Assembly (NCBI GenBank): GCA_002779045.1
Contig: PEXO01000115.1
Span: 1 to 9,918, forward strand
Length of the DNA stretch: 9,918 nt
Direction: 5' to 3'
Source of the DNA: Elusimicrobia bacterium CG08_land_8_20_14_0_20_59_10
GTDB lineage: Bacteria > Elusimicrobiota > Elusimicrobia > Elusimicrobiales > UBA9959
The notes beneath the pieces were generated by a model that saw only the letters and a list, made by a program, of their open reading frames with translations, was not told the DNA's origin and ran no database searches. The translations under genes and the position numbers were made by a program. Below are positions 1-5,650 of the stretch, in pieces; within the stretch, counting starts at the first letter, position 1, and each line of letters begins with the position of its first letter.

Positions 1-464
1 CAGACATGGGAACCCACGGGGCCGGCCTCTCCCGCGAAGGTGACCTTGTAGTGGGAGAGATGAGGCCCGGAAGCGTCTTTCCCGGCGGAAACCGGAACCG
101 CCCCGCCTATCCGGCCCGGGGCCGGCACGGTCATAGCCAAAGCGGACAAAGCCGGCCTGGCCGGCCCCGGCTGCCTGAGCGTGGGGGCGGCGACCGGGCC
201 GAGCGCGTCGCGGAAATCATCGCGCGGCTTCGGTGTGTTCTCGGGATTAAGGTAGCCGTAGGAGGTCTCCAGGAAATCCTGGAAAGCGGGGTCGGAGAAG
301 AAAGGCTCCCCCCCGGCAAGAGGGTCTTTTTCGTCCGCAGCGGTCTGCGCGGGACCGGGAACCGGCGCAGACTCCTGCCCCGGACCACCGGCCACGTCTC
401 CGGCAAAAGCCGGAGAGGCGAAGAATACCGCCAGCGATAGAATCGTTATCAGGTTTTTTTTCAT
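1..464 (-). CDS. Secreted hypothetical protein, C-terminus beyond the window
   Basis: The reading frame starts with ATG at 464 on the minus strand and stays open for 154 codons to the left edge, so the protein is incomplete at its C-terminus. Residues 1-21 form a classical signal peptide: MKKN, a hydrophobic core, then ASPAFA with cleavage likely before GD. The mature part begins with a low-complexity Pro/Ala/Gly-rich stretch (about 22-45). A more ordinary segment follows, with FFSDPAFQDFLETSYGYLNP around residues 52-71, and then another Pro/Ala-rich stretch. I recognise no family. The protein is probably periplasmic or exported. A G7 run (minus strand) at 308-314 lies inside the gene, but the frame is open on both sides. 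A weak GGACGG lies upstream of the ATG. The gene is preceded by the structured leader copy A (481-587) and is presumably controlled by it. Being a gene is likely; function is unknown. Confidence 0.72.
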   Translation of the reverse strand, partial: MKKNLITILSLAVFFASPAFAGDVAGGPGQESAPVPGPAQTAADEKDPLAGGEPFFSDPAFQDFLETSYGYLNPENTPKPRDDFRDALGPVAAPTLRQPGPARPALSALAMTVPAPGRIGGAVPVSAGKDASGPHLSHYKVTFAGEAGPVGSHV

Positions 465-480
465 TTTTCCGTCCCAAAGC

Positions 481-512
481 AAAAAAGAGAAACGAAATTA
501 TTGCTAATTCCG
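481..512 (-). terminator. Terminator-like hairpin with U-tract just before a start codon (leader copy A)
   Basis: On the minus strand, CGGAATTA and TAATTTCG form an 8-bp stem (one G-U pair) around a GCAA tetraloop (GNRA type, plus coordinates 493-512). The tract TTTCTCTTTTTT follows, read down to 481. The ATG of the downstream minus-strand gene is at 464, only 17 bases further on, so the hairpin lies inside that gene's leader. It might also end transcripts of the 742-1207 gene. Confidence 0.6.
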
Positions 513-587
513 CTTCCCCCTGGTTACACCGGGTTAAGGCCCGGCGGTGGATGCTCCCCCGCCTGTTCGGAGGATTACAAAGGGACT
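481..587 (-). promoter_or_regulatory. Structured leader RNA candidate, copy A
   Basis: In minus-strand order there are three hairpins. The first is 555-561 with 568-574 (loop AACAGG). The second is 527-533 with 540-546 (loop CCTTAA). The third is the GNRA terminator-like hairpin at 493-512. The block is 102/107 identical to 1967-2073. Every one of the five differences keeps the minus-strand fold, whereas the same bases on the plus strand would give C-A mismatches. The architecture (aptamer-like part, then intrinsic terminator, then Shine-Dalgarno and start) resembles a transcriptional riboswitch or attenuator. I could not match it to a known riboswitch consensus. The function is inferred. Confidence 0.55.
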
Positions 588-741
588 ACAGTCTCAAGTT
601 TATGACTATTTGACAAAAAGCAATAGAGGCTTAAGTCCTAAAATGCAAAAAACAAAGGGCCTACCCGCCCCCAGGTCCTTTGACCCACGGCTACACTTAC
701 AAGCGAAAGACGAAAAGGAGTTGAAATCTTCGTCCTGTATC

Positions 742-1173
742 TCAATCAGTTCCATCATTCCAGTTAACGCTTCCGTGAGGCGAGCCGCTGCCGGCGCCGG
801 GCCCGCTTCCGGAAGAATCGCTCGAATTGCCCGAAGAAGAATTAGCCGCATCCGCCGCCTTTTTCCACCTTAAGTAATTGCTTGTCCTCACCCCCAATGC
901 CGTCCTGAGTTTTAAATATTTGTCATATTCCGGCATATCGGGGCTGGGATTTTCAAGGGAAGCATTTAAGCCGTAATTATACTCAACAACTCCGGCAAGC
1001 GACATGCTTCCTATTCGTCGATACTTGGCAACTTCATTGCCGGGGCCAAAAAACTCTGTCGGGACACCGACTGCTGAACCCGGGGCCGCGCCGTCAAAAA
1101 CCGCGGAAAGGCCGGCGGCGTCCGCGCCGGCGGCAACCGACAAAGCTTCGAAAGCCGGTCCGGCTATAACCAC
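742..1173 (-). CDS. Hypothetical protein, probably frameshifted near its start
   Basis: A 143-codon minus-strand frame ends at TGA 744-742. It contains a plausible ordered segment, EYNYGLNASLENPSPDMPEY and onward around residues 63-105, and a Ser/Gly-rich tail. The only in-frame start is GTG at 1173, with no usable ribosome-binding site. A better start, ATG ATG AAA AAG at 1207, lies ten bases after the stop of the upstream gene. Its frame stops after 37 codons at 1096-1094, and its product turns Arg-rich after the first codons. Removing one base near 1173-1185 would join the two frames into a protein of about 154 residues. So this is either a broken gene, a sequencing or assembly indel, or less likely a recoded gene. 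I recognise no family. It probably forms a transcription unit with the 1217-1948 gene. Confidence 0.5.
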   Translation of the reverse strand: MVIAGPAFEALSVAAGADAAGLSAVFDGAAPGSAVGVPTEFFGPGNEVAKYRRIGSMSLAGVVEYNYGLNASLENPSPDMPEYDKYLKLRTALGVRTSNYLRWKKAADAANSSSGNSSDSSGSGPGAGSGSPHGSVNWNDGTD

Positions 1174-1216
1174 CTCCGCCGGTAGTAAACAAATTCTTTT
1201 TCATCATCCACACTTG

Positions 1217-1948
1217 CTACTGCTTAAACTCGAACGTCCGCAAAAATCTATTTAAAACACAAGCGCTTTGGGCATCCTGCGCAGGACGCGGACCATACAA
1301 CCAGGACTTTGAAGGAGACAACACCCAAAACCTGTAGGTTTCCTCCGATGCGTTTAACCGCACAGTGTTTTTCAACTCGAAGACATTCCCATCCGGGAGA
1401 ATCCCCGTAACGACTTTATAATGCGGCATCTTTTCAACCTTGCTGGATAATGACACCAATATTGCCACACCATTGTTCTTAAAATGTACTTTGTCTAAAT
1501 GAACCGAATAGACCTTGTTAAAGTTAGGATCTTCCACGCTGCCCAGCAACCAATGAAGAAAATATTGTGATGGCCGAGGGAAGGCTTTTCCGTCAGCAAG
1601 CGCTAGATAACCCAGCAATTCAGATTTGATTTTTTTCGGGGTGGACTTATAACTACTTATATCGAAGAGATGATCATCAGAAACCACCGCTGTCCCATTA
1701 TTCCAACTAATCTCGCACAAAGGATTTTTTTCCTGGAATTTCGGATATGAAAAGGAAAAGAACCTGCCCTCATATTTGTGCTCCTCTTTTGGGCAGGCGG
1801 CAAAATGATATTTCCAGTTATAATCCAGCCGGGCGCGGCCTTTATAATCAACGCCCAGATTGAGGCGGTAGATATAAAATGCCAGCGACCCCATACCGAC
1901 AGCGGAAAGCGCGGCGATAATTCCAAGCACGATTAACGCTTTTCTCAC
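1217..1948 (-). CDS. Membrane-anchored hypothetical protein
   Basis: A 243-residue protein starting at GTG 1948. GGGGGA at 1955-1960 (plus-strand coordinates) serves as a well-placed Shine-Dalgarno sequence. Residues 5-27 are a hydrophobic segment (ALIVLGIIAALSAVGMGSLA), uncleaved-looking, so the protein is likely an inner-membrane protein with the rest outside the cytoplasm. The remainder is an unfamiliar mixed alpha/beta-looking domain with several aromatic residues and two or three Cys. The gene is much richer in A+T than its neighbours (one 60-base line near 1441-1500 is about 33% GC, while the pump genes are around 60%). That suggests recent transfer or relaxed composition. The next minus-strand frame begins ten bases downstream, so the two are probably cotranscribed. 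Structured leader copy B sits directly upstream. I recognise no family. Confidence 0.75.
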   Translation of the reverse strand: MRKALIVLGIIAALSAVGMGSLAFYIYRLNLGVDYKGRARLDYNWKYHFAACPKEEHKYEGRFFSFSYPKFQEKNPLCEISWNNGTAVVSDDHLFDISSYKSTPKKIKSELLGYLALADGKAFPRPSQYFLHWLLGSVEDPNFNKVYSVHLDKVHFKNNGVAILVSLSSKVEKMPHYKVVTGILPDGNVFELKNTVRLNASEETYRFWVLSPSKSWLYGPRPAQDAQSACVLNRFLRTFEFKQ

Positions 1949-1965
1949 GGATATTCCCCCGAAAT

Positions 1966-1998
1966 AAAAAAAGAGAAACGGAATTATCTCTAATTCCG
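1966..1998 (-). terminator. Terminator-like hairpin with U-tract just before a start codon (leader copy B)
   Basis: On the minus strand, CGGAATTA and TAATTCCG form a perfect 8-bp stem around a GAGA tetraloop (GNRA type, 1979-1998). TTTCTCTTTTTTT follows, down to 1966. The GTG start is at 1948. No minus-strand gene lies upstream to be terminated (the next gene, at 2267, is on the plus strand), so this hairpin can only act within the 1948 gene's own leader. Confidence 0.65.
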
Positions 1999-2073
1999 CT
2001 TCCCCCTGGTTACGCCGGGTTAAGGCCCGGCGGTGGATGCTCCCCCGCCTGTTCGGGGGATTACAAAGGGACT
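1967..2073 (-). promoter_or_regulatory. Structured leader RNA candidate, copy B
   Basis: In minus-strand order there are three hairpins. The first is 2041-2047 with 2054-2060 (7 bp, loop AACAGG). The second is 2013-2019 with 2026-2032 (7 bp, loop CCTTAA). The third is the GAGA terminator-like hairpin at 1979-1998. A purine-rich linker (AACCAGGGGGAAG) separates the second and third hairpins. Loops one and two could pair through AGG with CCT, a possible three-base kissing contact. Stems are perfect in this copy. Copy A carries G-U versions of the same pairs. The 1948 gene follows after the U-tract and a strong GGGGGA. A ligand-sensing or attenuating role is inferred from layout alone. Confidence 0.58.
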
Positions 2074-2175
2074 GCGCTATGTGCGTGCCGTATAAAGGGC
2101 TATGCCCATCAGACGGTCTACAGTCTCAAGTTTACGACTATTTGACAAAAAGCAATAGAGGCATTGGTCCTAAAA
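1967..2175. repeat. Long dispersed repeat, copy B, with an extra 46-base block
   Basis: Same repeat as 481-643. Copy B has 46 additional bases at 2074-2119. These contain the small hairpin GGGC-TAT-GCCC (2097-2107) and the short palindrome AGACGGTCT (2111-2119). A related motif (GGCCTATGCCCGTCTGG) occurs just outside at 2190-2206, so the block looks like a sub-repeat gained here or lost from copy A. The whole 1949-2266 gap between the two divergent genes holds this repeat and, at its right end, the putative promoter of the 2267 gene. Confidence 0.85.
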
Positions 2176-2253
2176 ACAGCCGGCGAAACGGCCTATGCCC
2201 GTCTGGCCCCTTTGACCTATATCAAACCTGTGCCGCAAGCCGCGGTATTCATG

Positions 2254-2266
2254 TATACTATTGCGG
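2254..2266 (+). promoter_or_regulatory. Possible -10 element giving a leaderless transcript
   Basis: TATACT at 2254-2259 matches five of six bases of the -10 consensus. A start site about seven bases further on would fall on or next to the A of ATG 2267. No Shine-Dalgarno sequence is visible before that ATG (GTATACTATTGCGG precedes it), and no good -35 box is visible. Tentative. Confidence 0.3.
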
Positions 2267-3637
2267 ATGAGCCCCCCTACCGCCGCCGGGATATTGTCCG
2301 GCCTCCTGCTCTGTTGCGCCCTGTGCCTCCGGCCCCCCCTTTGCGGCGCCGGCGAAAACACAAGGATAAACAAGATCTCCTTCTCCGGCAACCGCGTTTC
2401 CGAGGGCACGCTGCGCGCGGCTATACCCGTAAAAGAAGGCGGAGAACTGACCGCCGAAGCGCTGGAAAACACCCGCACCGCCCTGTATTCCATGAGGCTT
2501 TTCAAGTCCGTAACTATCTCAACCTCTCCCGCGGGTGAGGGACTGGCCGATATCCGCATTGAAGCCAGGGACGGCTGGGTGATCTTCCCAATGCCTTTCG
2601 CCTCCTCCGGCTCCGGGGGCTCCTCGGCGGGCGCGTTCCTGTTCTCGAAGAACCTCTTCAAAAGGGCCGAAACCGTTTCATTAATGGGTTTTTCCGGGGA
2701 GTCCGGAAGCAGCGCGGCGGTGTTTTTCGAAAAGGGCGGACGGTCCCTGGCGCTTATGCACTCCGACCGCGGCGCCGACGAGGGGCTCTACACCGACGGT
2801 GCCTACAGCTCGGCCCAGGGCATGCGCGGTTCCGGCGGCCGGGATACCCTTTCGGAATACGGCAACCTGGCCTCCCTGTACGAAAGGCGGCAGCGGACAA
2901 ATTCCATCCACTCCGGACTCCCCCTGCTCAAGCGCGGGGACACACCCGTCCTGAGCGGAAGACTGTCCTACACGCAGGAACGGAACGCTTACGGCGACGC
3001 GCTGAGGGAACTCCGCGGCGGCGGACGCTCATCGCGCGTTTCGCTGGAACTGAACGCCGGCTCCGCAAAAGACAGGGGTGACGATATGGGAGTGGTAGTC
3101 GGGCTGGGCCTGGCCGACCTGGAGAAAAGACTGCGGAAGAGAACGAAAACGGAAAACCGCTGGAGAGGCGGCCTCGGTTTGTCCAATGCGGGCGCCTGGA
3201 CGGGAGCGGACCGCGCCTTTTCCCGGCTCTCGCTCTCGCTGGAAAATTCCACCCGCTGGGGGGAAGACAACCGGTTTTCGCTGCGCCTGGCGGCGGCGGC
3301 CTCGGCCAATGCCCCGGAGAACCAGCTGCCGGCCACCGGCAGGGATACCGGGCTTATGGGACAGTACTCCAGGGAATTCCGCGCCCCCAGGATGACCGGC
3401 TTCTCCGCCTCCTTTTCAAAACCGCTTTCCAGGTCCAAACGCGGGACGCTGCAGGCCTCCGTCTTCGCTGAAACCGCTTTCGACCCGGCAGACCCCGCCG
3501 CCACGGCACAGAAGGGCGCCGGGCTCTCCTTATATTACAGGTTCTGGCGCTTCCCCCTGCCGCTGGGCTTCAGCCAGACCTACAGCTTCAGGGACAGGAA
3601 CTTCCAGTTCTCCGGCGCCGTAGGCGGCCGGTTTTAA
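2267..3637 (+). CDS. Small Omp85/D15-like outer-membrane protein with one POTRA domain
   Basis: The predicted protein is 456 residues from ATG 2267; a TTG two codons earlier is possible. Residues 1 to about 28 are a hydrophobic signal peptide with several Cys, cleaved probably near CGA-GE. Residues 32-101 look like one POTRA domain: INKISFSGNRVSEGTL, then LENTRTALYSMRLFKSVTI, then a strand ending near IRIEARDGW. The remainder (about 105-456) alternates polar and hydrophobic residues like a beta-barrel. It finishes with a final strand FQFSGAVGGRF, whose terminal Phe is the usual outer-membrane insertion signal. Members of the superfamily (BamA, TamA, FhaC) insert or translocate proteins at the outer membrane. 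They normally carry more POTRA domains and a VRGF/Y-type barrel motif, which I do not see here. It is transcribed alone toward the efflux operon. Its role is uncertain; an outer-membrane assembly or transport role is inferred. Confidence 0.78.
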   Translation: MSPPTAAGILSGLLLCCALCLRPPLCGAGENTRINKISFSGNRVSEGTLRAAIPVKEGGELTAEALENTRTALYSMRLFKSVTISTSPAGEGLADIRIEARDGWVIFPMPFASSGSGGSSAGAFLFSKNLFKRAETVSLMGFSGESGSSAAVFFEKGGRSLALMHSDRGADEGLYTDGAYSSAQGMRGSGGRDTLSEYGNLASLYERRQRTNSIHSGLPLLKRGDTPVLSGRLSYTQERNAYGDALRELRGGGRSSRVSLELNAGSAKDRGDDMGVVVGLGLADLEKRLRKRTKTENRWRGGLGLSNAGAWTGADRAFSRLSLSLENSTRWGEDNRFSLRLAAAASANAPENQLPATGRDTGLMGQYSREFRAPRMTGFSASFSKPLSRSKRGTLQASVFAETAFDPADPAATAQKGAGLSLYYRFWRFPLPLGFSQTYSFRDRNFQFSGAVGGRF

Positions 3638-3669
3638 TAAAATTATCTGCGGCGGACGGCCCGGGGCTG

Positions 3670-3723
3670 TTGACAGGCCTCCGTGGCATCATGCTATAAT
3701 CTATCTACCGGTAGGTAAGTTTT
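3670..3723 (+). promoter_or_regulatory. Efflux operon promoter, TetR operator and ribosome-binding site
   Basis: TTGACA at 3670-3675 and TATAAT at 3695-3700 are separated by 19 bases. TG at 3692-3693 makes an extended -10 (TGCTATAAT), which would compensate for the long spacer. The perfect 10-base palindrome CTACCGGTAG (3705-3714) covers the expected transcription start, the usual place for a TetR-family autorepression site. AGGT at 3713-3716, partly inside the palindrome, is the likely Shine-Dalgarno sequence for ATG 3724. A bound repressor would therefore block initiation of the whole operon. Confidence 0.75.
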
Positions 3724-5622
3724 ATGAAAAAAGCACCCCCACAGAAATCGACGAAGGGCGACAAGACCCGCAGGCGCATCCTGGAAACCGCATCCGCGAT
3801 GATGGCCGAAAAAGGCCCGGACGGGGTCTCCATGCGCGATATCTCCGGCCGGTTGAAGATCACTAAGCCGGTGCTCTATTACTATTTCAAGAACAAAGAC
3901 GAGCTTATAAAATCGGCCTTCCTGGAAGGCACGAAACATTTCGAGGATTTCCACGCCGAGATCTCCAGGCCGGGCCTGACGCTGGAGGCCAGACTGGAAC
4001 GCATCTTCGCCAGCCACCTGGACTTTATCAAGCGCTACCCGGACATGCCCAAATGCGCGCTGAAGATAATGGCCTCCCCCTCCGCGGGCGTTTTAAGCCA
4101 GATGGCCCGCGACCTGAAGCACCGCAACCGTAAAGCTTTGCGGGAAATGCTTATAGCCTCGGCCGCCAAAGAGGGTCTGTCCAAAACCGGGATAGACGGG
4201 ATACTCCATATGGTCAGCGCGGTTATAGGTTATTTTTTGATAGAAGCCCGGGAAAAGGGAGCTGAAAGCCTCCCCAAAGACCTTCCGTCAAAGCTGGCCG
4301 GACTTATCTGCGCCGGCGCCAAACACATGAAAGCGCTTCTCGCAGCGCTCTTTCTGGCTTCTGCCCTGCCTGCCCACGCCGAAACCGGCGCTCTTTCTCT
4401 GACCGTGGACGCCGCGGTGCGGACCGCCCTCAAGAACAACGCCACCGTGCGCGTGGCGGAGGACACCCGGCTTATATATAAGGAGAAGGTGGACGAATAC
4501 TGGGGCTCGGTCTACCCGCAGCTCAGCGCCTCCGGCCAATACACCCGCAACATCGAATCCCCCGCGTTCTTTTTCGGAGGGAACAAGATAAAGTCGGGGC
4601 TCAATAATGCCTATGCTGCCTCTCTTGACCTGAACCAGGTCCTGTGGGCCGGGGGCAAGGTGTCCACCGGCATCAGGATGGCGCGGATGTATTCCGGGGC
4701 CAGCGATGAGCAGCTCAAGACGGCCCGGTACGGCATATCCCGGGCCGTCAAACAGATGTACTACGCTGTACTGCTGGCAAAAGCCCTGGCCGAAATACAG
4801 AAGGAATCCCTGGACCTGGCCAACCAGCACCTGGACACTATAAAAGCCCGGTATAAAGAAGGCATGGCCAGCGACCTGGCCGTGCTCAGGCAGCAGGTGG
4901 AGGTCTCCAACACCGAACCGGCCCTCACCAAGGCGAAAAACCTTTACGACGTGGGCCTTACCGACCTGAAGAACCTGCTGGGCCTGGACCCCGAAGCGGA
5001 GCTCTCCCTATCGGACGGGTTCGAATGCCCGCCGCAGGGTCCCGGGGATATCACCGGCCATTACAGGGAAGCGCTCACCAGCCGCCCCGAATACCGCAGC
5101 ATGAAGTACCAGCTGGACCTTTACACGGAGATGATAAGGATAGAGCGGGCCGGGCATTACCCCTACCTCAGCGCCTACGCTTCCCGGCAGTTCCAGGGCC
5201 AGAGCGATTCCGGGTTCCCGCGCGCGGCCGGGCAGAGCTGGAGCACCACGGCCGGGCTGCGGCTCTCTTTGCCTCTTTTCTCCGGCGGAGCCGTCGCCTC
5301 CAAAGTCGCGCAGGCCGGCATGCAGGCTGGAATAGCCCGCACCAACCTGGCGGAGCTGGAGCGAAAGATCAAGATAGAAGTAAAGAAAGCCTGGCTCGGC
5401 ATCAGCGAAGCCGCGGAAAGGCTCAAGTCTCAGACGGCCGCGGTGGAGCAGGCCCGCAAGGCGCTGGAAGCCACCGAGGTGCGGTTCAAGAACGGCCTCT
5501 CCAGCCAGCTGGAGCTTAACGATACTTCGCTGGCGCTCAACCGGTCACAGACGCTGTACACGCAGGCCAGGCACGATGTCTGCAACGCGGACGCGCAGCT
5601 AAAGTGGACCTTGGGGAAATAA
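3724..5622 (+). CDS. TetR-family repressor fused in frame to a TolC-like outer-membrane channel
   Basis: One uninterrupted 632-codon frame encodes two complete proteins. Residues 1-201 are a TetR-family regulator. They comprise an N-terminal helix with KTRRRILETA, a helix-turn-helix at about 33-54 and the family signature VLYYYFKNKDELI (50-62), followed by a helical ligand domain. Residues 202-632 are an outer-membrane efflux channel of the TolC family. It has its own signal peptide (MKALLAALFLASALPAHA, 202-219, cleavage before E220), two repeats of long helices, and family-like segments such as ASLDLNQVLWAGGKV and LRLSLPLFSGGAVASKV. Both halves have normal family length. No stop separates them. 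ATG 4327 could start the channel separately but has no clear Shine-Dalgarno sequence. The adaptor gene follows after 28 bases. The regulator probably represses its own operon through 3705-3714. Both domain assignments are secure; whether a true fusion protein is made is not. Confidence 0.88.
   Translation: MKKAPPQKSTKGDKTRRRILETASAMMAEKGPDGVSMRDISGRLKITKPVLYYYFKNKDELIKSAFLEGTKHFEDFHAEISRPGLTLEARLERIFASHLDFIKRYPDMPKCALKIMASPSAGVLSQMARDLKHRNRKALREMLIASAAKEGLSKTGIDGILHMVSAVIGYFLIEAREKGAESLPKDLPSKLAGLICAGAKHMKALLAALFLASALPAHAETGALSLTVDAAVRTALKNNATVRVAEDTRLIYKEKVDEYWGSVYPQLSASGQYTRNIESPAFFFGGNKIKSGLNNAYAASLDLNQVLWAGGKVSTGIRMARMYSGASDEQLKTARYGISRAVKQMYYAVLLAKALAEIQKESLDLANQHLDTIKARYKEGMASDLAVLRQQVEVSNTEPALTKAKNLYDVGLTDLKNLLGLDPEAELSLSDGFECPPQGPGDITGHYREALTSRPEYRSMKYQLDLYTEMIRIERAGHYPYLSAYASRQFQGQSDSGFPRAAGQSWSTTAGLRLSLPLFSGGAVASKVAQAGMQAGIARTNLAELERKIKIEVKKAWLGISEAAERLKSQTAAVEQARKALEATEVRFKNGLSSQLELNDTSLALNRSQTLYTQARHDVCNADAQLKWTLGK
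4327..4380 (+). other. Internal start and signal peptide of the TolC half
   Basis: ATG 4327 is codon 202 of the fused frame and opens an 18-residue signal peptide ending in AHA. The bases read ATGA, the typical stop-start overlap of adjacent genes, but TGA (4328-4330) is in the next frame, not the TetR frame. A single-base indel in the upstream codons would turn this into two normally overlapping genes. Confidence 0.6.
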
Positions 5623-5650
5623 GCGGCGAACAACCTTGTACGGAAAATCT

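Larger units (their letters stand above)
481..643. repeat. Long dispersed repeat, copy A
   Basis: Matches 1967-2175. Positions 481-587 pair with 1967-2073 (102/107) and 588-643 pair with 2120-2175 (52/56). Copy A lacks a 46-base block that copy B has at 2074-2119. Weaker similarity continues to about 687 (the CCTTTGACC region, matching near 2207-2217). No believable gene lies in 478-741. The conserved outer part (588-643) contains TTTTTGTCAAATAGTC on the minus strand and may include a promoter, but I cannot place a convincing -10 box. Confidence 0.85.

Noticed and set aside
6..440. Plus-strand frame opposite the secreted protein gene
   Set aside because: It is Arg/Gly-rich antisense of a frame with a clear signal peptide.
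481..587. Plus-strand reading of the structured block as an RNA
   Set aside because: The substitutions would create C-A mismatches on that strand and the terminator-like U-tract exists only in the minus direction.
547..873. Plus-strand reading frame across the repeat and the 3-prime part of the hypothetical gene
   Set aside because: It runs through the non-coding repeat and then antisense to a better frame, and a similar short frame recurs in copy B only because the DNA is repeated.
742..1173. RHS or polymorphic toxin fragment with the neighbour as immunity protein
   Set aside because: Only a vague resemblance of short segments; no repeat motif, protease site or toxin domain can be shown.
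1961..2073. Assignment to a known riboswitch class (c-di-GMP, ZTP, cobalamin and others considered)
   Set aside because: None of the conserved core motifs I know for those classes is present.
1967..2175. The repeats as a two-unit CRISPR array or as insertion-sequence ends
   Set aside because: Units are over 100 bases, only two copies lie about 1.5 kb apart with genes between, in direct orientation, and no cas or transposase gene is visible.
2037..2538. Short overlapping plus-strand frames in the divergent intergenic region and the start of the outer-membrane protein gene
   Set aside because: They cover the repeat or lie out of frame with the POTRA coding region, are rich in Arg/Pro, and have no ribosome-binding site.
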